A stretch of DNA of 24,719 bases from a virus, in IMG/VR virus record IMGVR_UViG_3300009366_001444, positions 1 through 24,719 of that record; one strand, 5' to 3'. A program made the position numbers and the translations under genes. Under the pieces are notes generated by a model. It saw nothing but the letters and a program-made list of their open reading frames with translations, was not told where the DNA came from and did no database searches. Each line of letters starts with the position of its first letter. Position 1 is the first letter of the stretch. This document shows positions 8,157 through 14,612 of this stretch, piece by piece.

Positions 8157-8891
8157 ATGGCATTACCAACAATCGCAGTACCCAAGTATCAATTAAAAAT
8201 TCCGTCATCTGGAAAAGAAGTAAATTATCGACCGTTCTTGGTCAAAGAAGAAAAGATTCTTCTTATTGCTATGGAAAGTGATAAAGAAGAAGAAATGACA
8301 ACGGCAATTAAAGATATAATTCATAATTGCGTATATGAGGATCTTGATGTAAAAAATATGCCGATGTTTGATATTGAATATATCTTTTTACAATTAAGAG
8401 CTAAATCAAAAGGTGAAATTGTTGACTTATCGTTTGAATGTGGTAAATGTAAAAAACCAATTGCTATACAAGTTGATTTATCAAAAATAGAAATAACCAG
8501 AACAGAAGGACATGACATTAAAATACCATTATCAGATGATGTTGGTGTAATTATGAAATATCCTTCAATGGACATACAAAAGGTTATTAGCAAAGAAAAT
8601 AGTGATGTAGAAAATATATTCACTACTATTTCATTTTGTATAGAATCTATTTGGGATAAAGAAACAGTATATGCTTCAAAAGATCACACTAGAGAAGAAT
8701 TAAATGAATTTATGGAATCATTACCTGATGAATCCTTTACTAAAATTCAAAACTTCTTTGATACAGTTCCCGTGTTAAAACATGAAGTTGAATTAAAATG
8801 CACATCAAAGAACGGTAAAGGAAAAAACGCTAGTATATGTGGTTGGAAGGATACTAAGACTCTGGAGGGTCTTGGATCTTTTTTCGAATAA
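8157..8891 (+). CDS. 26: gp26-like baseplate hub assembly protein with zinc-binding cysteines
   Basis: 244 aa. VNYRPFLVKEEKILLIAMES (about 22-41) and DIEYIFLQLRAKSKGE are hallmarks of the T4 gp26-type baseplate protein family. C95/C98 (CGKC) and C215/C228 form two cysteine pairs that could bind zinc. AAAGGAG precedes the ATG. The gene ends ...GSFFE-stop, and the last codons hold a -1 slippery heptamer (8879-8885) that would fuse it to gp51. The 39-base gap after gp54 contains two copies of an 11-base AT-rich repeat (TATTTAATTAT). Confidence 0.85.
   Translation: MALPTIAVPKYQLKIPSSGKEVNYRPFLVKEEKILLIAMESDKEEEMTTAIKDIIHNCVYEDLDVKNMPMFDIEYIFLQLRAKSKGEIVDLSFECGKCKKPIAIQVDLSKIEITRTEGHDIKIPLSDDVGVIMKYPSMDIQKVISKENSDVENIFTTISFCIESIWDKETVYASKDHTREELNEFMESLPDESFTKIQNFFDTVPVLKHEVELKCTSKNGKGKNASICGWKDTKTLEGLGSFFE
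8864..8885 (+). promoter_or_regulatory. Programmed -1 frameshift signal joining gp26 to gp51
   Basis: Heptamer T TTT TTC (8879-8885) lies in register with gp26 codons (TCT TTT TTC), the X XXY YYZ form used by -1 slippage. GGAGGG (8864-8869) lies ten bases upstream, the spacing at which an internal Shine-Dalgarno sequence stimulates slippage in E. coli dnaX. The zero frame stops two codons later (GAA TAA). No strong downstream hairpin is seen. Confidence 0.75.
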
Positions 8892-9070
8892 GCCTCGGAC
8901 AGGAATCAATAAGTAACTATTATAACACTAATTTTAGTTTGATGCAACATCATAAGTATTCATTGGTCGAGGTAGAAAATCTAATTCCATGGGAACGTGA
9001 AATTTATATAATGTTATTAATGAAACACATTGAAGAAGAAAACGAAAGACAAAAACAACAACAAGGATAA
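8885..9070 (+). CDS. 51: gp51-like protein, -1 frame extension of gp26
   Basis: In the -1 frame an open frame runs 61 codons from the slip site to TAA at 9068: it includes SISNYYNTNFSLMQHHKYSL, ENLIPWEREIYIMLL and an acidic/basic helical tail ending ERQKQQQG. The middle matches my memory of gp51 (baseplate hub assembly catalyst) in marine T4-like phages. The only good ATG (8942, giving 42 aa) has no Shine-Dalgarno site, whereas slippage at 8879-8885 would make a 304-aa gp26-gp51 fusion. This arrangement right before a tape-measure-like gene mirrors lambda G/GT tail chaperones. The tail of the ORF supplies the AAGGA site of the next gene. Confidence 0.75.
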   Translation, partial: RISLGQESISNYYNTNFSLMQHHKYSLVEVENLIPWEREIYIMLLMKHIEEENERQKQQQG

Positions 9071-9076
9071 ACCATA

Positions 9077-11344
9077 ATGGCTGACGACAATTTAAAAGAC
9101 TTAACAGCTGCACAAAAGCAGACTAATGAAACTCTGTTAAAAATTAATGAGAACATTAGAAAACAATTAGAAGGTGTTAAAGAAGCTGTTAAAGAACCGC
9201 CTAAAGATATAGAAGCAGAAAAAGAGAAAAAAGCTGAGAATAAAAAGTTTTTAGAATCTCTGAAGGGCATACTTAAAAGTGCTGGTAGTGGAATGGCAGG
9301 TACCGGTAAAGCTGCAAAAGATGGTATTAAAAAAATGTTTAGTAAGTATAAGAAACTTATTGTCGGTTTATTAGGTGTTGGTTTAATTGCTTTATTTACA
9401 CAATTAGATATAAAACAATTAGAAAAATTCTGGAAGGCGTTTAAAGGTGCATTAGAAGAAGTATATAATGTACTACAACCGATCGCCGCAAGTATAGCGA
9501 CATGGGGGATGAAAACTCTCCTACCAGCTACAATTACATTATTTAAAGAAGAATGGGATAATTTAACACAGATGTTTGATGGAATTAAAGAACAATTAGC
9601 TGGTTGGGATGATAAAACAGGGACAGAAAAATTTACAGCAATTCTTGGTGTTTTTGGAGAGGTCGGTACTTTTGTTGCGAACACAGTTGATGAACTGTTA
9701 GTCTGGGGTGCAAAACTACTTGGTTATGACGGTTCATTAACTAAAGATATTAAAGCAAAATGGGAAGAATGGTTTGGTACGAGTGAAGATGGAATTGTAA
9801 GCAAGGTAGGTGGAGTATTTAAATCTATTGCTGGTTTGTTCGTATTAGGAAAAATCATTGGTGGAACAACTGGTTCTTTACTTACTGCACCATTAAAAGT
9901 TGCAATTATGGGTGCAAAAGGTGCCGGTGGTCTTATTGGTAAACTTGCTGGTGCTATGGGTAGTGCGATGCCAGCGGTTGGAACAATTGCTAAAGGACTT
10001 GGTATTGCTGGATTAGTTATAGCTGTTGGTAAAGGAATATTTGACGGTTATAAGAAATGGGAAGAAGGTGGAACTGTTAAACAGGTATGGGAGGCTGGCT
10101 TATCAGGATTTATGCAAGCTTTAACATTAGGTATGATATCAAAGGAAACTGGTGATAAATGGGCTAAAGGAATTACAAATTTCTTTGGTGATATATATGA
10201 TACTATGTTTGGCAAGACTCAAAAAGAATTAACTCAAAAAGAAATAAAAGAATTAAGAGAATTAAAATCTGGTAAAAAATATAATGAAATGTCCCAAGAA
10301 GAAAAAAATGCAGAACAAGAAAGACTAAAACAAGAACAACTTAAAAGAAGAAGAGGAGGTGCATCCTCTGCTGTTGCTAAAGGTGATCTAAAAGGAATAG
10401 AAGCTGAAATACAATCTGTATATAATGAAATGGATGCTGCTAATCTAAGAAAGGAAAATGCTCCCGGTGAGCGGAAGCAAACATTGACCAGACTTAAAAA
10501 AAGACTCGACCAACTTAAAGCTGATCAGGCGGCTATATATGATGCAAAGAAACCATCTATGCCCATAGTAACACCTGTAAAGCATGATGCAAAGAAACCA
10601 TCTATGCCCATAGTAACACCTGTAAAGATTGAGAAAGGTCAAATTGATTGGGGATTTATTTCTAAAAAAGAAGGTGGTTCAAAATTAGAAGGCTATGTTC
10701 CTGACCCAACAGGTTCTAAATCTGGTGTAACAATTGCTACAGGGTTTGATTTAGGTGCAAGAGGTCCACAAGATATTAAAGGTTTATCACCAGAACTGCA
10801 AGCTAAACTGGCACCATTCCTAGGACTTAAAGGTGAAAAGGCAGTAGTAGCTTTAAAATTTCGCGAATTAAAGATTACTGCCAAAGAAGCCAAAGAAATT
10901 GATAAGATGTCAAAAAGTGGTGCTCTTTCTAAACTCAAAAGAGAATGGAATGCGAATGCTAAAAAGATGGGTGGAAAAATGTTTAGTGATTTAACTTCAG
11001 CGCAAAAAACAGTTGCTGCTTCTGTTGCATTTCAATATGGAAGTTTAAGTGAAACCCCAACCTTTCAAAAATTAGCACAAAGTGGTAATTGGACAGGAGC
11101 TACAAAAGAGTTAGAAAATTTTGGTGATAAATATTCTACAAGAAGGGAAAGTGAGGCTGCTCTTTTAAGAAATGAATCAGGTATGATGTTAGCACAAGCA
11201 CAAGCACAAAAAACACAGGGAGCAGGTGGAGGTGCTGGTGGTTCTACTAACATGACACAAATAAACAAAGGTGGGGATAATAATACCTATGAAGTTGCTA
11301 CTTCAGCAACAAATTCTTATGTTGCAGAAAGTCATGCAAAGTAA
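9077..11344 (+). CDS. Tape-measure-like tail protein with C-terminal muramidase domain
   Basis: 755 aa. Residues 1-80 are charged coiled coil; a hydrophobic segment follows (KKLIVGLLGVGLIALFTQLD, about 93-112), then helical and glycine/alanine-rich hydrophobic stretches (about 245-325), a charged coiled coil (about 375-480), two 15-residue repeats (DAKKPSMPIVTPVK, 489-517) and a pesticin/T4-lysozyme-like domain (about 520-700). In that domain E532 (SKKEGG), T555 and D558 (ATGFDLG) sit where catalytic residues are expected. Length and position after gp26/gp51 suggest a tape measure (T4 gp29 role) that also cuts peptidoglycan during DNA entry. The gp29 equivalence is inference; the muramidase domain is well supported. 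AAGGA lies nine bases before the ATG. Confidence 0.78.
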   Translation: MADDNLKDLTAAQKQTNETLLKINENIRKQLEGVKEAVKEPPKDIEAEKEKKAENKKFLESLKGILKSAGSGMAGTGKAAKDGIKKMFSKYKKLIVGLLGVGLIALFTQLDIKQLEKFWKAFKGALEEVYNVLQPIAASIATWGMKTLLPATITLFKEEWDNLTQMFDGIKEQLAGWDDKTGTEKFTAILGVFGEVGTFVANTVDELLVWGAKLLGYDGSLTKDIKAKWEEWFGTSEDGIVSKVGGVFKSIAGLFVLGKIIGGTTGSLLTAPLKVAIMGAKGAGGLIGKLAGAMGSAMPAVGTIAKGLGIAGLVIAVGKGIFDGYKKWEEGGTVKQVWEAGLSGFMQALTLGMISKETGDKWAKGITNFFGDIYDTMFGKTQKELTQKEIKELRELKSGKKYNEMSQEEKNAEQERLKQEQLKRRRGGASSAVAKGDLKGIEAEIQSVYNEMDAANLRKENAPGERKQTLTRLKKRLDQLKADQAAIYDAKKPSMPIVTPVKHDAKKPSMPIVTPVKIEKGQIDWGFISKKEGGSKLEGYVPDPTGSKSGVTIATGFDLGARGPQDIKGLSPELQAKLAPFLGLKGEKAVVALKFRELKITAKEAKEIDKMSKSGALSKLKREWNANAKKMGGKMFSDLTSAQKTVAASVAFQYGSLSETPTFQKLAQSGNWTGATKELENFGDKYSTRRESEAALLRNESGMMLAQAQAQKTQGAGGGAGGSTNMTQINKGGDNNTYEVATSATNSYVAESHAK
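10541..10627 (+). repeat. Tandem 45-bp duplication inside the tail gene
   Basis: Two copies of a 42-base unit (10541-10582 and 10586-10627) are identical, with period 45. They encode DAKKPSMPIVTPVK twice, a proline-containing linker directly before the muramidase domain. Identity at third positions indicates a recent duplication. Confidence 0.95.
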
Positions 11345-11345
11345 T

Positions 11346-11367
11346 AACGGGGACCGAAGTCCCCGTT
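11346..11367. terminator. Bidirectional hairpin terminator between convergent operons
   Basis: Perfect 9-bp stem AACGGGGAC/GTCCCCGTT with a CGAA loop on the plus strand and the very stable UUCG loop on the minus strand. It follows the tail gene stop by one base, and a T-rich stretch follows on each side (AGTTTTATTG on plus, ATTACTTT on minus). It should end both the plus late transcript and the gp32 transcript. Confidence 0.85.
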
Positions 11368-11374
11368 ACCAGTT

Positions 11375-12220
11375 TTATTGTTCTGCTAGCTTCTTAAAGT
11401 AATCCAAAGAATCATCAGAAGATGATTCCTTCACATCAGGTTCTACTGCATCCTCAGAATCAATAGTTTCTTCAAAATCAGAACTAGAACCAACCACAGT
11501 ATTAAACCGTGCTTCCAATTCTTGATAAGATTTGAAATTATCAGCACTTACCAACTCTTGAAGTGCATATTGTTGTTTCCAAATAGCTTCACACTTTGCA
11601 TCATCACCATCAAACAATTTAGACTGACCAGCAAACTCTGACTTATCATAATTTGCATAGCCTTCTACTTGACGGATTTTAAGTTTAAAGTTCGCACCCT
11701 CCCAAAAGTCAAAAGGATTTAGTGGTGTTTCATCTTTGAACTCTGGATTCATGACACTAGTAATTTTCTCAAAGATTTTCTTACCATAACGAAACAAGAA
11801 TACTTTCCCCTCATTCTCTGCATTAGCACTATCCTCCAATACGAGAATATTTGAATAATAACTCAATTTTCGTTTACGATCTCTGGCAATATTTTTATCT
11901 GATTCAATACCAGAGTTCCAGAGAGCTGTGTTTGCTTTTGATACAGGATCATCTTTACCAAGAGTGGTCAAGGAATTTTCAATGTACCATCCACCAGGAC
12001 CTTTGAAGCCGTGTGACCACATTTGAACCCAAGGTACATCTTCATTGTTTGAGGCAGGAAGGAAACGAATAACGGCATAACCATTACCAGACTTATCACG
12101 TTCACACTTCCAGATTCTATCATCACCATATGAAGGTTTTTCTGCAAGTTTTTCAACTTGTTTAGAGAGGGATTCTAGGTTGGATATTCTATTCTTTTTT
12201 AAATCTTTAAAACTAGACAT
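11375..12220 (-). CDS. 32: gp32-like single-stranded DNA-binding protein
   Basis: 281 aa. MSSFKDLKKNRISNLESLSKQ (basic/LAST-like N-terminus for cooperativity), YAVIRFLPASNNEDVPWVQ and HGFKGPGGWYIENSLTTLGK match gp32 of T4-like phages, and the last 40 residues are an acidic tail (DSEDAVEPDVKESSSDDSLD) ending in YFKKLAEQ, which in T4 binds replication partners. The zinc-binding cysteines of T4 gp32 are absent: only two scattered cysteines are present. It coats single-stranded DNA in replication and recombination. The 79-base AT-rich leader with AAGGAG would suit autoregulation by gp32 as in T4, which is inference. Confidence 0.93.
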   Translation of the reverse strand: MSSFKDLKKNRISNLESLSKQVEKLAEKPSYGDDRIWKCERDKSGNGYAVIRFLPASNNEDVPWVQMWSHGFKGPGGWYIENSLTTLGKDDPVSKANTALWNSGIESDKNIARDRKRKLSYYSNILVLEDSANAENEGKVFLFRYGKKIFEKITSVMNPEFKDETPLNPFDFWEGANFKLKIRQVEGYANYDKSEFAGQSKLFDGDDAKCEAIWKQQYALQELVSADNFKSYQELEARFNTVVGSSSDFEETIDSEDAVEPDVKESSSDDSLDYFKKLAEQ

Positions 12221-12299
12221 ATATTACTCCTTAAATTTAATATTGCGTTGTATTATTTGTATTACTTAGTATCATTATATAGGTTATTATCCTCCTTTC
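12221..12299 (-). promoter_or_regulatory. AT-rich gp32 leader
   Basis: Between the gp33-like stop and gp32. The minus strand holds TATAAT near 12275-12280 without a convincing -35, a GGAGG with no start codon at a usable distance, and AAGGAG before the gp32 ATG. It lacks strong hairpins, like the unstructured operator to which T4 gp32 binds. Function inferred. Confidence 0.35.
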
Positions 12300-12506
12300 T
12301 TAAATTGGAAGTTTTGTTGATTTCTTAAACATATTAAGTTCTGTTGCTTCCGCTTCAATTTTGTCTTTAATAGATTTGTTTAACATCTTTGCTATTATTT
12401 CAATTTCACCATCAACTTCATTAGTATATTCTAAGATAGCTTCCATATATGTAATATTTTTTTTCTTTACAAGTTCTTCTATTGTCAAGGAAATATCAAT
12501 ACTCAT
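12300..12506 (-). CDS. 33: Probable gp33-like late transcription co-activator
   Basis: 68 aa. The pattern SLTIEELVKKKNITYMEAIL, EIEIIAKMLNKSIKDKIEAE and the end ELNMFKKSTKLPI resembles the small proteins next to gp32 in marine T4-like phages that are annotated as gp33, the bridge between host RNA polymerase and the sliding clamp at late promoters. Perfect TATAAATA promoters in the window need such a factor. Its ATG overlaps the stop of the ClpP-like gene. Identification is from memory of a short pattern, so moderate. Confidence 0.55.
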   Translation of the reverse strand: MSIDISLTIEELVKKKNITYMEAILEYTNEVDGEIEIIAKMLNKSIKDKIEAEATELNMFKKSTKLPI

Positions 12507-13069
12507 TATTTCATCACCTTTACATTATCACAAATTCCGAGTTTTTTTGCTTCTTTACCACTCAACCAGACATCATGGGGTGGTAATAGATATTCTCTAA
12601 TTTGTTTCTCATTTAGTCCAGTACATTTTTTGTAATGCACTAGCATTCTTTCTGTTGTTAACTCATATTCTCTAACCGTCGAAAACAGTTCGTGTTCTTT
12701 GCCATAAGATCCCCAAGTGTATTGATGACTCATTATAGATGTATTAGGTGTTAATGTTCTATGTCCTTTTTCCCCAGCAATAAATATTGCAAAAGCCGCT
12801 GAAGCAATCATACCCAACCCAACGGTTCTTATTGCTATTGGACTACCTCTCATTATATCAATTACTGCAAAAGCTGCATTTAGATCACCACCGTTAGAAT
12901 TAATAATAAGCTGTAAATATTTTGCTTTTGGTTTTTCTAAATTCTTTGCTATAATAAAAGAAATTAAATCTCTACAGCTTTCATCATTTACAGAACTCAT
13001 AAACAAATATATATCATTATCATCCGGTGTTGTGTTAGGAGTTGTTTCGTTTGATTTATTATTTGCCAT
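12506..13069 (-). CDS. clpP: ClpP-like serine protease
   Basis: 187 aa. YLQLIINSNGGDLNAAFAVI, GLGMIASAAFAIFIAGEKGH and SIMSHQYTWG are ClpP motifs. S90, H115 and D166 line up as the catalytic triad: the Ser-to-His distance of 25 equals that in E. coli ClpP, and D166 lies in HDVWLSGKEAKKLGICD, which matches the family's C-terminal motif. ClpP forms a barrel that degrades substrates delivered by ClpX or ClpA; no unfoldase is in this window, so it would use host partners or act alone. A phage tmRNA lies a little over 1 kb upstream, making tagged-protein turnover a plausible role. A prohead-protease role is less likely given the genes around it. Confidence 0.88.
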   Translation of the reverse strand: MANNKSNETTPNTTPDDNDIYLFMSSVNDESCRDLISFIIAKNLEKPKAKYLQLIINSNGGDLNAAFAVIDIMRGSPIAIRTVGLGMIASAAFAIFIAGEKGHRTLTPNTSIMSHQYTWGSYGKEHELFSTVREYELTTERMLVHYKKCTGLNEKQIREYLLPPHDVWLSGKEAKKLGICDNVKVMK

Positions 13070-13081
13070 GGGTGTCCTTTC

Positions 13082-13585
13082 TTAACGATTAAGGGCATCT
13101 ATGTAAAATACATGGTCGCCAATGGTAGAGAATTTTAACATTCTCTTGTTCCAGTATGGATTTACATCTATTCTATGATAATGTGTTGCACCATGCAAAA
13201 AATCTTTAATAGGATTCTTTAACATGGCTCTGGCTATTAGATAAGATATTTCCCACGACATCTTATCTTTTGGTTTATCACTTTTTCCATCACAATACCA
13301 ACTAAAATGACATTTATGTAATACTATTTTTCCATTCTTTTTTTGTGCTTGTTTTACAACTTTACAAATACTATTTGGAAATCTTTTACTTTTAACTCTA
13401 TTTATAGTAACTAATGCTACGGCTATTTGTCCTTTTACTAATTGATCTCTTGCTTCAAAATAAATATTTTTAGCTAAACAATTAATCTCATTTGTAGTAT
13501 GACTAGCAGTATATAATATATTATTATTCCAGCTCCAACCACTACAAAAAATCATAATAAAACATAATAAAATAAGCTTTTTCAT
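13082..13585 (-). CDS. SleB/CwlJ-type cell wall hydrolase, secreted endolysin candidate
   Basis: 167 aa from the ATG at 13585. EINCLAKNIYFEARDQLVKG (Glu pair), AVALVTINRVKSKRFPNSIC, CHFSWYCDGKSDKP and GATHYHRIDVNPYW are the SleB/CwlJ hydrolase motifs. The start at 13585 was chosen because GGTGA lies upstream and it begins a signal peptide (MKKLILLCFIMIFCSGWSW); a longer frame to 13624 overlaps another small ORF. The signal peptide suggests Sec export, so lysis might need only depolarisation or a small holin. The 44-aa membrane ORF directly upstream is a holin candidate. Confidence 0.85.
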   Translation of the reverse strand: MKKLILLCFIMIFCSGWSWNNNILYTASHTTNEINCLAKNIYFEARDQLVKGQIAVALVTINRVKSKRFPNSICKVVKQAQKKNGKIVLHKCHFSWYCDGKSDKPKDKMSWEISYLIARAMLKNPIKDFLHGATHYHRIDVNPYWNKRMLKFSTIGDHVFYIDALNR

Positions 13586-13589
13586 ATTA

Positions 13590-13724
13590 TCACCAAAAAT
13601 AAATAAAACTCCAAATAATACCACTTAATAATGTAAGATCAGCTATCACACACCAAACAATATAAAGTTTTAATAACAACTTTGAATGTTTACTTTTCTT
13701 TATCTTTTGAAATAAATTTCTCAT
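13590..13724 (-). CDS. Small single-span membrane protein, holin candidate
   Basis: 44 aa, beginning MRNLFQKIKKSKHSK (basic, cytoplasmic) followed by LYIVWCVIADLTLLSGIIW, a membrane span, and ending FIYFW. The TGA lies four bases before the ATG of the SleB-type hydrolase and its last bases form that gene's ribosome-binding site. A small basic membrane protein next to an endolysin is the usual lysis-cassette pattern. Against it: no Shine-Dalgarno site precedes its ATG, and a terminator lies just upstream. No family recognised. Confidence 0.5.
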   Translation of the reverse strand: MRNLFQKIKKSKHSKLLLKLYIVWCVIADLTLLSGIIWSFIYFW

Positions 13725-13747
13725 AGTTTAAAAAAAGAAAAGAGGGT

Positions 13748-13765
13748 GGGGTTCCTAAGAACCCC
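13748..13765 (-). terminator. Rho-independent terminator, minus strand
   Basis: Stem GGGGTTC/GAACCCC with loop TTAG on the minus strand, followed by ACCCTCTTTTCTTTTTTT. It ends the short transcript of the 72-aa basic gene from early promoter P2 and insulates the lysis and gp33/gp32 genes. Confidence 0.8.
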
Positions 13766-13839
13766 TAATTAATTCGTAAATATAAATTTAGTCCTTAATA
13801 TTTTCCCTCTCTATCTTCCGACCAACGGGGGTATGCCGT

Positions 13840-14058
13840 TTAAGCTGAATAAAAACTATTCAACGTCTTCCTAATAGACCGAACAGTTTTTGCACCACCA
13901 TCAATGTTGGCATTCTTAAAAGATACTTCACCAGTCGCTGGGCTAGTGTACATTTCTACCCATCGTGGTAGGCCGGTCAATTCAGACTCACGCCTGGTAA
14001 TCTTCCGTGCATTTTTCTGTCCTACTTTAGGCATTCCATGTTTTTTAGTCATACTCAT
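13840..14058 (-). CDS. Small basic early protein, unknown
   Basis: 72 aa from ATG 14058, chosen because AAGGAG lies six bases upstream; the frame is open to 14097. MSMTKKHGMPKVGQKNARK is strongly basic, the middle (RWVEMYTSPATGEVSFKN) looks like beta strands, and the end is GAKTVRSIRKTLNSFYSA. No family recognised. It has its own strong early promoter (P2) and terminator, typical of a highly expressed early phage protein that may bind nucleic acid or a host target. A hairpin (AACGG/CCGTT) follows its stop codon. Confidence 0.72.
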   Translation of the reverse strand: MSMTKKHGMPKVGQKNARKITRRESELTGLPRWVEMYTSPATGEVSFKNANIDGGAKTVRSIRKTLNSFYSA

Positions 14059-14141
14059 ACTTTGCTCCTTTTCAATTAACAAATAATGATGAACCATTCA
14101 TCACTTCACAATAATCAACACTTAGTTGATTTCCTAATTGT

Positions 14142-14183
14142 TATATACATTATAACAAATTATACTACATAATACAAGGAAAA
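14142..14183 (-). promoter_or_regulatory. Early sigma70-like promoter P2
   Basis: Minus strand TTGTAT (14177-14172), 17-base spacer, TATAAT (14154-14149), with the shared TTTTTCCTTGTATT context. It lies about 90 bases upstream of the 72-aa basic gene. A second TATAAT-like string (AGTATAAT) occurs within the spacer. Confidence 0.75.
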
Positions 14184-14192
14184 ACTTTATTC

Positions 14193-14273
14193 TTATGGTG
14201 TGATCCAGATGCTGTAAAACACCCATACTAAAACAATCGATACTACTATTAAACCACCATCAAATAATTTCAT
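14193..14273 (-). CDS. Tiny single-span membrane ORF
   Basis: 26 aa: MKLFDGGLIVVSIVLVWVF then YSIWITP. AGAGGTG lies five bases before the ATG, a good ribosome-binding site, and the ORF follows the tmRNA coding piece within 25 bases, so the two probably share a transcript. No homologue recognised; could be a chance ORF but site, start and hydrophobic content fit together. Confidence 0.5.
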   Translation of the reverse strand: MKLFDGGLIVVSIVLVWVFYSIWITP

Positions 14274-14296
14274 AACTTCACCTCTAAAAGTTAGTA

Positions 14297-14600
14297 GGGG
14301 ATTTCTGTTGCCAGGCTCCCCTGAACCCCGTCAGCTTACGCTGCCATTGCGTACTCATAAGAGTCAGCATTTATGATGTGGCCTATTGATAACGAAGCCT
14401 TAGGCCAACTCCGTGCTGTCTTATAGTTTCCATTCTCCTGTCGAAACTATTTCACCCCCATATTGTTAACTTGAGGAGTCGCTGATCCTTCCGTTATCCG
14501 ATTAGTTTCACAATCGTAGTCAGCATCTAAATATGGTGGAGGTGTCGGGTATCGCACCCGAGTCCAAAAAAACTTTCACTCTAAGATTATACAGCAATTT
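14297..14600 (-). ncRNA. ssrA: Permuted two-piece tmRNA
   Basis: On the minus strand the acceptor piece comes first (about 14600-14534): GGAC, T-arm TCGGG/CCCGA with 7-base loop TGCGATA, acceptor strand CACCTCC, A, encoded CCA. An intervening segment (14533-14460) folds as nested hairpins (GCTGA/TCAGC; CGATT/AATCG). The coding piece (14459 to about 14297) begins GGGGGTGAAATAGTTTCGAC, the tmRNA 5' signature; GGGGGTG pairs with CACCTCC. P2 strands pair between pieces (ACAGCA with TGCTGT; GGAAACT with AGTTTTT), and a pseudoknot-1 stem GGCCTA/TAGGCC precedes the tag. This order and cut is the alphaproteobacterial permuted form. It rescues stalled ribosomes and tags nascent chains for proteolysis. 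Mature ends are approximate. Confidence 0.93.
14336..14368 (-). other. tmRNA tag-peptide reading frame
   Basis: GCT GAC TCT TAT GAG TAC GCA ATG GCA GCG TAA, giving ADSYEYAMAA. It begins just after the pseudoknot and ends in AA, as tags recognised by ClpXP do. The resume codon is inferred by analogy to be GCT. Confidence 0.85.
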
Positions 14601-14604
14601 ATAT

Positions 14605-14612
14605 TATTTATA
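14605..14612 (-). promoter_or_regulatory. T4-type late promoter of the tmRNA
   Basis: TATAAATA on the minus strand, overlapping the stop of the 100-aa gene. T4 late spacing puts the start at about 14599, a few bases before the first paired base of the acceptor piece, so the primary transcript would begin almost at the mature 5' end. Confidence 0.65.

Noticed and set aside
9004-9684. Minus-strand 226-aa ORF opposite the tail gene
   Set aside because: Phenylalanine/serine-rich antisense of lysine-rich coding DNA; the plus gene has clear domains and a ribosome-binding site.
10541-10627. CRISPR-like or regulatory repeat
   Set aside because: Two adjacent in-frame copies inside a coding linker; simple tandem duplication.
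14413-14459. ATAGTTTC/GAAACTAT inverted repeat as a terminator or operator
   Set aside because: It lies within the tmRNA coding piece D-arm/P2 region and is explained by that RNA; at most an alternative fold.
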